Assembly: GCF_024498075.1 (NCBI RefSeq)
Contig: NZ_JANHOF010000001.1
Location: 1,178,001-1,242,000, forward strand
Source of the DNA: Paenibacillus mendelii
Lineage (GTDB): Bacteria; Bacillota; Bacilli; Paenibacillales; Paenibacillaceae
DNA: 64,000 bases
Direction: 5' to 3'
Each line of letters begins with the position of its first letter. Positions within the stretch are counted from its first letter, which is position 1. Made by a program: the position numbers and the translations under genes. This document shows positions 26,769-35,765 of the stretch, piece by piece. The notes beneath the pieces are model-generated. The model was not told the origin of the DNA. It was given only the letters and a program-made list of their open reading frames with translations, and made no database searches.

Positions 26769-27176
26769 TTACTTCACACGATTCTGCGTATCTTCTTCTT
26801 CTAGCTTCTCTGTCGTCTTGAAATGAACGTCATGGATGTGAACATTGACTTCGACGACATGAAGTCCTGTCATGGTTTCAATCGACCGCTTAACATTGCG
26901 TTGAATGTCAGCAGCAATCTCCGGAATACGGTTGCCGTATTCGACAATAATCGATACGTCAACTGCCGCTTCACGCTGTCCTACCTCGACTTTGACGCCC
27001 TTGGACAAGTTCTTGCGACCCAGCAGTTCGGCGATGCCGCCTGCGAATCCGCCACTCATACCTGCGACGCCCTGCACTTCGATCGTAGCCAATCCTGCAA
27101 TGACTTCGATGACCTCGGGTGCGATTTGAATGGTACCCATGTCCGTTTTCTCATAATCCGCTGCGAGCGTGCTCAT
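26769..27176 (-). CDS. Asp23/Gls24 family envelope stress protein (YqhY-like)
   Basis: 135 residues covering one Asp23/Gls24 domain: MGTIQIAPEVIEVIAGLATIEVQGVAGMSGG near the start and VDVSIIVEYGNRIPEIAADIQRNVKRSIETMTGL. Cytoplasmic protein that probably polymerises on the membrane via AmaP. Start at 27176 has GGGAGG about 12 bp upstream, a long spacing. Its position next to accC matches yqhY in B. subtilis, whose loss is reported to affect fatty-acid synthesis; a link with acetyl-CoA carboxylase is therefore plausible. Confidence 0.9.
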   Translation of the reverse strand: MSTLAADYEKTDMGTIQIAPEVIEVIAGLATIEVQGVAGMSGGFAGGIAELLGRKNLSKGVKVEVGQREAAVDVSIIVEYGNRIPEIAADIQRNVKRSIETMTGLHVVEVNVHIHDVHFKTTEKLEEEDTQNRVK

Positions 27177-27341
27177 GGTTATTCTACACCTCCCGTAAAG
27201 TAGCGTAGCTCCAGCCTTTCGCCGGGGGCTCATCCGCTTCTTATTCTTATACTATAGCATTCAGAGAGAAATATGACAAACCTTAAGGGCTTAATTTGAC
27301 GCCCCGGCAGGAGTCATAAGCCAAGGTTTGATCATGATGAT

Positions 27342-28727
27342 TTAGCTTCCAAAAGGGGTGTCGTCACCATCCGGCTCCGGATTGTTCACATCGTTCTCTT
27401 CCAGAAACTTGATATCGAAATTGCCATTGAGAAATTTCGGATGATTGAGAAGCTTCATATGAAAAGGAATCGTTGTCTTGATGCCATCAATGGCAAATTC
27501 AGCGAGCGCACGCTTCATTCGGGCGATGGCGTCTTCACGCGTCTCCCCCCAAACGATAAGCTTAGCGATCATCGAATCATAATGCGGCGAAATGGTATAG
27601 CCGGGATATGCGGCACTGTCAACGCGCACGCCCAGTCCGCCCGGAGGCAGGTAGAATTGAATCTGGCCTGGCGAAGGCATGAAGTTCCGCTCCGGATCCT
27701 CCGCATTAATACGGCATTCAATGGACCAGCCGTTAATTTTCACGCCCGCTTGCGTGATGGACAACGGATTGCCTTCCGCAACACGAATCATCTCTTTAAT
27801 GAGGTCGACGCCGGTAATCGCTTCGGTAACCGGATGCTCGACTTGAATGCGTGTGTTCATCTCCATGAAATAGAACTGGCCATCCGAACCGAGCAAGAAC
27901 TCAAGCGTCCCCGCACCGGCATATTGAACAGCTTTGGCAGCACGCACTGCAGCCTGGCCCATCCGCTCCCTTAAGTCCGGACTAAGAACCGGGCAAGGCG
28001 CTTCCTCCACCAGCTTCTGGCGGCGCCGCTGTACGGAGCAGTCTCTCTCGAAGAGATGAACGGCATTGCCATGCTTATCCGCTATAATTTGAATTTCAAC
28101 GTGCTTCATGCCCGTCAAGTATTTCTCCAAATAGACACCGGAGTTGCCGAACGCTTTGTGGGCTTCCTGCTGAGCGGTCGTGATTTGGGAGATCAGCGTC
28201 TCTTCGTTCTCCGCAATCCGGATTCCTTTGCCTCCGCCGCCTGCCGTAGCTTTAATAATGACCGGATAGCCGATTTCCCGAGCGACGCGGATCGCTTCAT
28301 CCAAGTCTTCGACTAGCCCGTCAGAGCCAGGAATAACCGGCACATCCGCTTCCTTCATCGTAAGCTTGGCAACCGCTTTGTCGCCCATCTTGCTGATCGC
28401 CTGCGGAGACGGTCCGATAAACGTCACGTTGCATGACTCGCAAATTTCCGCGAAATCGGCGTTCTCCGCCAAAAATCCGTAGCCAGGGTGAATGGCATCG
28501 CACTCGGTCAATGTCGCCACGCTCATGATATTGGTCAGATTCAAATAGCTGTCCTTCGAGGCAACGGGTCCGATGCAGTACGCTTCATCTGCCAGACGAA
28601 CGTGCAGCGATTCCCGGTCCGCTTCGGAGTAGACCGCCACCGTTTGGATTCCGAGCTCGCGGCAGGCGCGAATGATCCGGACCGCAATTTCACCCCGGTT
28701 GGCAATCAAAATTTTGTTGAATTTCAC
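27342..28727 (-). CDS. accC: Biotin carboxylase subunit of acetyl-CoA carboxylase
   Basis: ATP-grasp enzyme that carboxylates the biotin on AccB, the first step of malonyl-CoA synthesis. About 461 residues. N-terminal [19 protein letters not shown], Gly-rich loop [11 protein letters not shown], catalytic [12 protein letters not shown] and C-terminal domain with [13 protein letters not shown]. The GTG at 28727 is chosen (AAAGGGG 8 bp upstream, family-typical start) over 28751. Lies 54 bp after accB. Confidence 0.98.
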   Translation of the reverse strand: MKFNKILIANRGEIAVRIIRACRELGIQTVAVYSEADRESLHVRLADEAYCIGPVASKDSYLNLTNIMSVATLTECDAIHPGYGFLAENADFAEICESCNVTFIGPSPQAISKMGDKAVAKLTMKEADVPVIPGSDGLVEDLDEAIRVAREIGYPVIIKATAGGGGKGIRIAENEETLISQITTAQQEAHKAFGNSGVYLEKYLTGMKHVEIQIIADKHGNAVHLFERDCSVQRRRQKLVEEAPCPVLSPDLRERMGQAAVRAAKAVQYAGAGTLEFLLGSDGQFYFMEMNTRIQVEHPVTEAITGVDLIKEMIRVAEGNPLSITQAGVKINGWSIECRINAEDPERNFMPSPGQIQFYLPPGGLGVRVDSAAYPGYTISPHYDSMIAKLIVWGETREDAIARMKRALAEFAIDGIKTTIPFHMKLLNHPKFLNGNFDIKFLEENDVNNPEPDGDDTPFGS

Positions 28728-28781
28728 GCTTAAAGCCCCTTTCGTGCGCACTCTTCTTGAACTTGCTACGCGTTAGCCGGT

Positions 28782-29258
28782 TTATTCCGGCTTAACCAGG
28801 AACAAGGGTTGTCCGAACTCGATGAGTTGTCCATTCTCGACGAGAACTTCGACGATTTCACCGCGCACTTCCGCTTCCAGCTCATTCATCAGCTTCATGG
28901 CCTCGAGAATGCATACGACCGTCTTCTCATTCACGCGGTCGCCAACACTCACGAATGCCGGGGCATCCGGAGAGGAAGCGCGGTAGAACGTTCCTACCAT
29001 CGGCGATAAGATAGGATGCAGGTTGTCCGCTTGCGAAACGGGTTGAACTGCGGGGGCGGGGGCGTCTGTTGGTTGGCCCGAGGCTGGAGCAGCCTGGGTA
29101 TATGTAGGGACGATTGGCGCCGCTTGCACATTAACCACTTCCGTTTTGCCTGGCTTGCGGATCAACAGGCGTGCGCCTTCGTTTTCGATTTCCAGCTCGT
29201 GGACGGATGTTTGGTCGACCAGCTTGATCAGTTCTTTAATTTCACTCAGTTTGAACAT
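28782..29258 (-). CDS. accB: Biotin carboxyl carrier protein of acetyl-CoA carboxylase
   Basis: 158 residues. N-terminal domain (MFKLSEIKELIKLVDQTSVHELEIE), Ala/Pro-rich flexible linker, and C-terminal biotinyl domain with the biotin acceptor Lys in EAMKLMNE. AGGAG 7 bp before the ATG at 29258; the ORF extends upstream to 29333 without an SD. Follows spoIIIAH after a hairpin and starts the accBC transcript. Confidence 0.98.
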   Translation of the reverse strand: MFKLSEIKELIKLVDQTSVHELEIENEGARLLIRKPGKTEVVNVQAAPIVPTYTQAAPASGQPTDAPAPAVQPVSQADNLHPILSPMVGTFYRASSPDAPAFVSVGDRVNEKTVVCILEAMKLMNELEAEVRGEIVEVLVENGQLIEFGQPLFLVKPE

Positions 29259-29460
29259 GGTTTCACTCCTAAAAGGTTTCTGTGCTGCTTCATGCTCGGC
29301 TGCCGCTTTACGCGGGAATGCCAAAACTTGCACATAACAGAACTATTATAGCACAAACGCTGCTGAACACGAACCCATTTTTTATGAGCGCTTCAATGGA
29401 AAAGTCTGCTGCACCTAACAGTGCATCACCGGCGCCTCCAGAATCCGCGTGATAAAGCAC

Positions 29461-29499
29461 GCTGCCCCTCGGCCGCCTGAAGGGCGTACAAGGGGCAGC
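29461..29499 (-). terminator. Hairpin after spoIIIAH, probable terminator
   Basis: Arms GCTGCCCCT and AGGGGCAGC around a 20-base loop, 28 bp past the spoIIIAH stop. There is no T-run directly after it, so intrinsic termination is likely but not certain. Confidence 0.6.
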
Positions 29500-29526
29500 A
29501 TGAGTCAGGCCGAGGCCGACCATCTG

Positions 29527-30210
29527 TTAAGGAATGTACTGAACGGATACCTGATTGGCGGACAAGCCGAGCTCTTTCATGGCCAGCATCACAATGCTGT
29601 CCGCCTGGCTTTTCTCTAATTTTTCGCTTTGAACCACAACTTTATATTTATCATTCGGTTCCGGGGAGACAATGGCAATGTTGAACTGCTTGCCAAGCTC
29701 CTCTTCCAGACCGGTAATCTTGGCATTCTTCTCTTCCAGCTGATCCAGCTGATCAATCGCTTTCGTCGCCTGCTCCGGATTCTGCTTGGTATCGGAGATC
29801 ACGCTGTATAATCGGTTGTTCTCTTCATAGAACTTCTGGTCGCGCTTGTACTGGATTTCGTCGAAAATGCTGCCCGCAGCTCCTTCCGCTTCTATTTTAC
29901 GAAGCACCTCCTGATCCTCTTCGGAGATTTGATTCGCTTTCGCCTCTTCACCCGTGTCGGTTAAAGCTGTCTCCGGGGCTGCTTGACCATCCGGGGACAC
30001 GACCTTGTCAACGACGATGCCATTCTCCTTGGAGCTGTCACCGGCTGCCGCTTCCGTAGCATTGGGAAGAATCGTCTGTTCCTGCTGTGTACCGTCCGTC
30101 AGCATATCGGACGAGGTATCGACGTCTTCGGTAAACAAGTAGTACGCGGATAAGATGACCATCAAGCTGAGCATCGATACAAGCCAAACCGTTTGTCTTT
30201 TCGTGTTCAT
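29527..30210 (-). CDS. spoIIIAH: Stage III sporulation protein AH
   Basis: Mother-cell membrane protein whose extracytoplasmic YscJ/FliF-like domain binds SpoIIQ from the forespore, forming the feeding channel. 227 residues: one N-terminal helix (TVWLVSMLSLMVILSAYYLF), a long acidic linker, and the C-terminal ring-building domain (EEELGKQFNIAIVSPEPNDKYKVVVQSEKLEKSQADSIVMLAMKELG). GGGAGG precedes the ATG. Last gene of the spoIIIA operon. Confidence 0.95.
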   Translation of the reverse strand: MNTKRQTVWLVSMLSLMVILSAYYLFTEDVDTSSDMLTDGTQQEQTILPNATEAAAGDSSKENGIVVDKVVSPDGQAAPETALTDTGEEAKANQISEEDQEVLRKIEAEGAAGSIFDEIQYKRDQKFYEENNRLYSVISDTKQNPEQATKAIDQLDQLEEKNAKITGLEEELGKQFNIAIVSPEPNDKYKVVVQSEKLEKSQADSIVMLAMKELGLSANQVSVQYIP

Positions 30211-30239
30211 GAATAAAAGCCTCCCTTTTCATTTTCGTG

Positions 30240-30878
30240 TTAGGATGCATGCTTACTCGGTACAACTGCAATGCGATTGACCGGTACATTAAGCCCCTTC
30301 TCCACCGCATCTAGCACGAGACGCCGTACGGTTCCGTTCTCGGCGCCCTTGGCGACGATGAGCACACCCCGGATCTTCGGCTTGATGCGCTTGGTGATAA
30401 GCGGAGACTGGCCGCCTGAAGATTCATACAAGACAACTTGCCCATCCTTTGTCGTCGACGTGATGTGGCGTTTGCCGCCATTCTTGTCATTCTCGTCGGT
30501 AATCTGCTGCGTTTCCTTGTCATTGCGGCCGACGATAATCTCTTCCGTTGAATCCACGGTGACCAGCACGGTCACCGATCCTACCCCCACGATCTTTTCC
30601 AATATATCTTTCAGCCGGTTTTCCAGCGGGTGCTCGATCGCCTCGAACGAGGATCCTTCCCCTTCTTTACCGCCGAGGAAAGTCGTCTGATCGGAAGGAG
30701 CGGCAGCCGGCTGTTCCGTGGTAGGCTCGACGGTCTGAAAGGTCAGTAAGGAATTCAACAGCATAAGCGCGACTCCGAGTGCTCCGACCAGCAGCAGCCA
30801 GCGCAGCGTCTTCACCCGCTTAGGGCCACCCGGTCCGCCGCCAACGAGCTTCTCCAGCCCTTCCAGCCATTTGGCCAC
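30240..30878 (-). CDS. spoIIIAG: Stage III sporulation protein AG
   Basis: Forms the large extracytoplasmic ring of the mother cell-forespore channel. About 212 residues: short cytoplasmic N-terminus, single membrane helix (WLLLVGALGVALMLLNSLL) and ring-building domain (RLKDILEKIVGVGSVTVLVTVDST ... PKIRGVLIVAKGAENGTVRRLVLDAVEKGLNVPVNRIAVVPS). The second GTG (30878) has AAAGGAG 8 bp upstream and is preferred over the GTG at 30887, which overlaps that site. Confidence 0.96.
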   Translation of the reverse strand: MAKWLEGLEKLVGGGPGGPKRVKTLRWLLLVGALGVALMLLNSLLTFQTVEPTTEQPAAAPSDQTTFLGGKEGEGSSFEAIEHPLENRLKDILEKIVGVGSVTVLVTVDSTEEIIVGRNDKETQQITDENDKNGGKRHITSTTKDGQVVLYESSGGQSPLITKRIKPKIRGVLIVAKGAENGTVRRLVLDAVEKGLNVPVNRIAVVPSKHAS

Positions 30879-30898
30879 GGTACTCACTCCTTTCTTAT

Positions 30899-31702
30899 TC
30901 AGGACGCTCTCCCGGTGCTGGAACCATCGCCGGTGGCGATACGAACACGTACCAGATCCGGCGGAACCGACCAGCCTTCATTCAGCACCCGCCTTATGAC
31001 TTCCGCGGTTCTCCCATCAACAAGCGAATATCCCTTGTCAGCGGTCTGCCTGGCATCAGCATCATCGGAATCGTCCGGATCTACTTGTACGAAGACCGAA
31101 ACCGAATCAACAGGCTCGACGGGTTGTACTTCCTTGTTAGAATCCGGAGTCGCTGAAGTGCCAGCGCTCTTAGAATCCGTATCTGTTCCCCCGGGACTGT
31201 GATCTGAAGCTCCGGGGTCGACCTCCGCACCATTATCTTCCATGCTGTCGAGTGTTACTTCAACGCCTTGCAGGGAAGCCGGTTCGGTCTTCCCATCGCC
31301 TTCCAGGCGTACCGACACCGACATCACCTGGAGGCCGGTTCCCCGCTCCAGCGCTTCACTCATGGCGGCAGCCAGCTGCTTCTCCGTCAGCGCTGCCGCT
31401 GCCGCTTCCTGCTTCCGTCGCAGCGCATCCGCATCCCGTTGAATGTCTTCCAGCGTCGGCATCTTGAATTCCTTCGACGGCGGGGCTTTGAGCCAGTTTT
31501 CGAAACTAGCATTCAGCCGTGTATCAAAATCGCCCTGCAGCAGACGAATGATCGGCGACAGCAGCGTCAGCAGAATGATGAGTCCCGCTACCAGCCTCAC
31601 ATAGCGCTGCATCGTTTTGTTGGGCAGCAGCAGATCGATGAGTCCAGCCAGCAGCACGACTGCAATGATCTGCTTCAACCAGGTGGCAAGCCATGCCAGC
31701 AT
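30899..31702 (-). CDS. spoIIIAF: Stage III sporulation protein AF
   Basis: 267 residues. Two N-terminal helices (IIAVVLLAGLIDLLLP and YVRLVAGLIILLTLLSPIIRLL) followed by a ring-building-type domain split by a low-complexity Asp/Ser/Thr/Gly insert (about 160-215). The C-terminal segment VIRRVLNEGWSVPPDLVRVRIA matches the SpoIIIAF/AG fold. The insert makes it longer than the roughly 206-residue B. subtilis protein. GGGGGA precedes the start. Confidence 0.93.
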   Translation of the reverse strand: MLAWLATWLKQIIAVVLLAGLIDLLLPNKTMQRYVRLVAGLIILLTLLSPIIRLLQGDFDTRLNASFENWLKAPPSKEFKMPTLEDIQRDADALRRKQEAAAAALTEKQLAAAMSEALERGTGLQVMSVSVRLEGDGKTEPASLQGVEVTLDSMEDNGAEVDPGASDHSPGGTDTDSKSAGTSATPDSNKEVQPVEPVDSVSVFVQVDPDDSDDADARQTADKGYSLVDGRTAEVIRRVLNEGWSVPPDLVRVRIATGDGSSTGRAS

Positions 31703-31720
31703 CCGTCTTCCCCCTTTAGC

Positions 31721-32983
31721 TCAGCGTATCATCACGGCGGCATTTCCTGCCGTCAATATGATCGTGACCGCGAGGAAGAACATTAAGCTGACAGCAGCCA
31801 GCGCGGCGAAAACATAGATAAGCGTTTTGCCTATCGTTTGCAAGCAATCGACAATCGGGCTGTCGCCGAGCGGCTGCATAATGGCTGCCGATACGTTATA
31901 TATCAAGGCCAATGTCAATATTTTTATGGCCGGGAAGGCACATAGGAAGATGAGGATGATGACCCCGGCAAGACCAATCGCATTCTTGACAAGCATCGAA
32001 GCCGACATGACCGTGTCCGCAGCGTCGGAGAAGGTCCGGCCGATGACAGGCACGAAGTTCCCGGCGATGAACTTGGCGGTCCGCATCGTGACGCCATCGG
32101 TCACGGAGCTAGTCGCCCCTTGCACGGAGATGACGCCCAGAAAAATGGTCAGCATGATCGCCATCAGCCCAACCCCGAAGTTGCGCAGGACGTTCGCGAG
32201 CTGCGTTACCTTAAACTTATCCGTCAAGGCGCTGGCGATGTGCAGCACGGCGGAGAAGAACAGCAGCGGAAACACGACCGTATATATAACCGTCCCAACC
32301 GCATGGATCATGAACACGATCAAGGGATGCAGCACCGAGACCGTAACCACGTTGCCCATTGTAGCCAGAAGCGTGAGGAGCAGCGGAATCATCGCCATCA
32401 TGAATTGAATCATGCCGCTGATCGCGTCCTTCGCATATCCGATAGCCACATTGAAGCTGTTCACCACCAGAACGATCATCACCATATAGGTAATGCTGTA
32501 GGCCACCTTGCTGACGGCATTGCGCTCGAACGCCGTTTGCAGCGTTTGAAGGATCATGCTGAAGACGGTGAGCATGACGATGGTGATGAGCAGCTTGCCA
32601 TTGTATAGCACCTCATGCAGGACATACCGCAGCAGCCCGGTCAGCACCGTTGTCAGCTTGAGCCCCTCGCCGCCGGGGAGGATCATCTCCATAAAGCTCG
32701 GCACTTTGCTATCGGGAAACAATCCGCCATACTCCTTCATGAGCTTGTTCCAATAGGCTTCCACCGCTTCAGTATCGATCCCGCGCAGCTGCTCGTCCGC
32801 CAAGCTGGCCGTTACGGACGCTGTTCCTTCATCAGGGGGTGCGTTCGCGCCCTGGCCTCCGGCAGGCTGCTGCTGCCGGTCAGGCGTATCGGCAAGCGCC
32901 GCAGCCGATCCCGGCAGAAAGGCGAGAATTGCGATCCAAAGCGCCGCTTGCAGCGCCGCAATCCGGATAAGACGCTGCAGCAT
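31721..32983 (-). CDS. spoIIIAE: Stage III sporulation protein AE
   Basis: Polytopic membrane component of the SpoIIIA-SpoIIQ channel. 420 residues: signal peptide (AALWIAILAFLPGSAAALA), a Gln/Gly/Pro-rich soluble stretch, then about seven or eight membrane helices between 130 and 420. GGGGAG 8 bp before the ATG; starts 4 bp after spoIIIAD. Family known; mechanism unresolved. Confidence 0.96.
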   Translation of the reverse strand: MLQRLIRIAALQAALWIAILAFLPGSAAALADTPDRQQQPAGGQGANAPPDEGTASVTASLADEQLRGIDTEAVEAYWNKLMKEYGGLFPDSKVPSFMEMILPGGEGLKLTTVLTGLLRYVLHEVLYNGKLLITIVMLTVFSMILQTLQTAFERNAVSKVAYSITYMVMIVLVVNSFNVAIGYAKDAISGMIQFMMAMIPLLLTLLATMGNVVTVSVLHPLIVFMIHAVGTVIYTVVFPLLFFSAVLHIASALTDKFKVTQLANVLRNFGVGLMAIMLTIFLGVISVQGATSSVTDGVTMRTAKFIAGNFVPVIGRTFSDAADTVMSASMLVKNAIGLAGVIILIFLCAFPAIKILTLALIYNVSAAIMQPLGDSPIVDCLQTIGKTLIYVFAALAAVSLMFFLAVTIILTAGNAAVMIR

Positions 32984-32987
32984 GCTC

Positions 32988-33383
32988 TCAACTCCCCGCC
33001 GGCAGCAGCCCGATCACGGTCTCGACGATGACTCCGATAATCGGGACCGCCATGACGAGAATGAGCACTTTGCCGGCAAATTCAATTTTTGAAGCGACAC
33101 TTTCCTGACCCGCGTCCCGTACGATTTGAGCACCGAATTCTGCGATGTAGGCGATACCGATTATTTTCAAAATCGTCTTCAAGTAGATCGACGGAATGCC
33201 TGAACGGTCTGCAAGCTGCTCAAGCACGCTGATGACCGTTTCGATCTTACCGATCATGTACAGGAAGATGAACAATCCGGTAAATGCGGCGAGCAGGAAG
33301 GCGAACATTGGCTTTTGTTCCCGAACGACGAGAATGAGTATGGTCGTGATCAATCCGAGCCCGACGATTTGTATGATTTCCAT
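32988..33383 (-). CDS. spoIIIAD: Stage III sporulation protein AD
   Basis: 131-residue membrane protein with four hydrophobic segments (IVGLGLITTILILVV, FAFLLAAFTGLFIFLYMIG, TILKIIGIAYIAEFGA, LILVMAVPIIGVIVETVIG). Related to SpoIIIAC; both resemble small flagellar/type III export membrane proteins. Between spoIIIAC and spoIIIAE in the conserved order. Confidence 0.96.
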   Translation of the reverse strand: MEIIQIVGLGLITTILILVVREQKPMFAFLLAAFTGLFIFLYMIGKIETVISVLEQLADRSGIPSIYLKTILKIIGIAYIAEFGAQIVRDAGQESVASKIEFAGKVLILVMAVPIIGVIVETVIGLLPAGS

Positions 33384-33417
33384 TCGGGTTTCACCTGCCT
33401 TGGCTGAACGGGTCTTC

Positions 33418-33624
33418 TCACTGAAACAGAAAAATCGATTTTATTTCTTGAAACAGGTCATTCAGCAGCCGAACGACCATGAACAGGACGACCACAAATC
33501 CGATTAAGGTAACCCAGTGCGACATATCCTCTTTGCCCATCTGCTTAAGAACGGTGTGAATCATTGCGATAATAATGCCGATTCCCGCAATTTGAAAAAT
33601 GGCGCTAACATCAATGTTGTTCAT
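33418..33624 (-). CDS. spoIIIAC: Stage III sporulation protein AC
   Basis: 68-residue protein with two membrane helices (IFQIAGIGIIIAMIHTVL and HWVTLIGFVVVLFMVV). GGGGTG precedes the ATG. Length and position match SpoIIIAC. Confidence 0.95.
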   Translation of the reverse strand: MNNIDVSAIFQIAGIGIIIAMIHTVLKQMGKEDMSHWVTLIGFVVVLFMVVRLLNDLFQEIKSIFLFQ

Positions 33625-33639
33625 TCAACCGGCACCCCA

Positions 33640-34164
33640 CTAAACGATCAAAATGACGACTAGTGCGGCGACGAGGACGCCCAGACTTTTGCACATCTTC
33701 TCGTAGCGCGCTTGATCGTCCCGAGCCGCGTCCTCTTCCGCCTTCAGCTGCTGCACAGCGAGCCGCAAATGTTTGACTTGATCATCGCGGTCGCTTATGC
33801 CAAGCGCCGAACCGAGCCGGATCAACGCCGCCTGCTCTGAATTTTTCATCGCCGTACCGGGCCAGTGCTTCGTTAGCGCTCGTTCCCAGCATTCGCGGAA
33901 GGTCAAACCCTCACTCTCGCCCTCGGCCAGCAGCCGGCTCACGCTTTGAAGCAGCCCGGCGATCGGCTCCGGCAGATGAGCGGCAGAATTCGTTACCGCC
34001 TCGGGCAGCGGCGTGTACCCGTATCCGATCTCGGTTTCCAGCCTCTGAAGCGCTTGAATGAGCTGGCGAATCTGACGCGGCCTGGCCGCGAACCTCGATG
34101 CCTGATGAAAACCGATCATCGTTCCGGCAAACAAGATGAGCACAGCCCCGATCAGCTTAACCAT
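33640..34164 (-). CDS. spoIIIAB: Stage III sporulation protein AB
   Basis: 174 residues. N-terminal helix (KLIGAVLILFAGTMIGF), long helical cytoplasmic part (LIQALQRLETEIGYGYTPLPEA, ECWERAL, DQVKHLRLAVQQLKAEEDAARDDQARYEKM) and a C-terminal helix (LGVLVAALVVILIV). Resembles the membrane platform GspF of type II secretion, which fits a secretion-like channel. Start at 34164, overlapping the end of spoIIIAA by 8 bp; the ORF to 34236 runs inside spoIIIAA. Confidence 0.95.
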   Translation of the reverse strand: MVKLIGAVLILFAGTMIGFHQASRFAARPRQIRQLIQALQRLETEIGYGYTPLPEAVTNSAAHLPEPIAGLLQSVSRLLAEGESEGLTFRECWERALTKHWPGTAMKNSEQAALIRLGSALGISDRDDQVKHLRLAVQQLKAEEDAARDDQARYEKMCKSLGVLVAALVVILIV

Positions 34165-35167
34165 GGGCACCGCCCCCGCCGGTATAAGTAGGCTCTCTTG
34201 CCGTAGGCGCCCGGCCGGCGGGACGTGCCGCCACAATCCGGCTTGTCATTCCAGCTGAGCCGCGCTGCAGCTCGACACATACGGCGAATGCCCCAGCCTC
34301 AAGCAATCTCCTCAGAACCGGGCGCCCTCTCGCATCATCGGCATCCTTGGCATGTGCGGTGGCGATGACTGCAATCCCTGCATGGCAGGCGTCGAGAATG
34401 GCGTCGGCATCCTCCGGCCGTCCGATTTCGTCCACAACGAGTACATCCGGTGACATGGAGCGAAGCATCATCATCATCCCTTCTGCCTTGGGGCATGCAT
34501 CCAGTACATCGGTGCGCGGGCCGACATCGAAGGTCGGCACCCCTCGAACGCATGCCGCAATTTCGGACCTTTCATCCACAATGCCGACTTTGCGGCCGAT
34601 CCAACCGGCCGCTGCCGGATGCCCCCATGCGCCACTACTAACCGCTCTGGCCAAATCGCGCGCAATGGTGGTCTTTCCCTGCTGCGGAGGGCCAACGATC
34701 AGCGCCGGGAGTACAGACCTGCGCCCGAAGTCGAGCAGCTTGGGCAGCACTTTCGCCGATGCGCCCTTCACTTCGCGAGCGATCCGCAGGTTGAAGGCCG
34801 CAACATCGCGAATGCCCCGAACGCTGCCGCCCTCCAGCACCGTTCTCCCTGCAATACCGATCCGATGTCCGCCCGCCACGGTTATATACCCGCGCCGAAG
34901 CTCTTCTTCCATGGCATAAAGAGAGTGGTTCGTCACTCGTTCAAGCAGCCTGCGGCATGTGTCGCCCGTCGGCTTGTACGCTTCTTCCGGACGCGCAAGC
35001 AGACCGCCGTCTTGTCCGATGAAGTAAAAGCCGCCTTCATAGCCGATTTCGAGCGGTCGTCCTTCCCGTATCCGAATTTCTTCAACCGTATCCTTCACCC
35101 CGGCAGGCATGCGCTCCAGTATGGAAGCGAGCTCCGAGGGCAGCAGGTGAACGACGCGTACTAGCAT
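34157..35167 (-). CDS. spoIIIAA: Stage III sporulation protein AA, ATPase
   Basis: Predicted motor ATPase of the SpoIIIA channel, related to type II/IV secretion ATPases. 336 residues. Walker A GPPQQGKTT near 160, Walker B DVLVVDEIGRPED near 240, and the conserved VAAFNLRIAREVKG. GGGAGGG precedes the ATG. First gene of the operon, downstream of a sigma-E-like promoter. Confidence 0.96.
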   Translation of the reverse strand: MLVRVVHLLPSELASILERMPAGVKDTVEEIRIREGRPLEIGYEGGFYFIGQDGGLLARPEEAYKPTGDTCRRLLERVTNHSLYAMEEELRRGYITVAGGHRIGIAGRTVLEGGSVRGIRDVAAFNLRIAREVKGASAKVLPKLLDFGRRSVLPALIVGPPQQGKTTIARDLARAVSSGAWGHPAAAGWIGRKVGIVDERSEIAACVRGVPTFDVGPRTDVLDACPKAEGMMMMLRSMSPDVLVVDEIGRPEDADAILDACHAGIAVIATAHAKDADDARGRPVLRRLLEAGAFAVCVELQRGSAGMTSRIVAARPAGRAPTAREPTYTGGGGAHG

Positions 35168-35250
35168 AAGAAACCCTCCCGGAATTCAACTTAACCGCTA
35201 TTTGCAAGTTTCATAGACCGATACTCGTAAAAACAGCTCTCTTGCTACCA

Positions 35251-35279
35251 ATTCTATGCGGACAACCCGTTCAATATGA
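35251..35279 (-). promoter_or_regulatory. Sigma-E promoter of the spoIIIA operon
   Basis: Minus strand: TCATATT (35273-35279) fits the -35 consensus KMATATT exactly; 14 bp later CATAGAAT (35251-35258) differs from CATACAHT at one base. It is 84 bp before the spoIIIAA start. In B. subtilis this operon is sigma-E dependent. Confidence 0.75.
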
Positions 35280-35310
35280 CTCATTCAGACGTCTCCTAGT
35301 AGAAGCTTTG

Positions 35311-35577
35311 CTACTTTTTGAGAATACCGATTAACAAGCACGCGACTCCGCCTGTGATCCAGGCCAGCTTGTCAAACGACAGCTTATCCGACATCCCGAC
35401 AAGCCCAATCGTTGTCGTTGTAATGAGAATGAGCGGCCCGACCAAGGCAAGCGAGGCATTGACCGCCAGCGCTTTGTCGATTTGATTCATTCGCAGCATG
35501 AGCAGCGCCGCGCATATTTCAATCGTTCCGGATAGGACGCGAAGCGAAGCCATACTGAGCACGATTTTATTCAGCAT
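35311..35577 (-). CDS. yqhV: YqhV family (DUF2619) small membrane protein
   Basis: 88 residues, three hydrophobic segments (LRVLSGTIEICAALLMLRM, LALVGPLILITTTTIGLVGM, AWITGGVACLLIGILK). AAAGGAG 8 bp upstream of the ATG. The gene precedes spoIIIAA in B. subtilis as well. Function unknown. Confidence 0.9.
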   Translation of the reverse strand: MLNKIVLSMASLRVLSGTIEICAALLMLRMNQIDKALAVNASLALVGPLILITTTTIGLVGMSDKLSFDKLAWITGGVACLLIGILKK

Positions 35578-35765
35578 CTCTCTATCTCCTTTCCTTAAAA
35601 GTGTCTCTAGTACAGCCTATGCAGGCTTGTCTGTTGTTCATGCCCATTGCTTACAAACGTTTGAAGATCATCGTCAACCGGGCACACGCCCTGCTTCATC
35701 TGCATATATTGCTCTTGTCATTCCGATGACAATCCACGAATGAATCGACAAGCGAGGAGATTATT

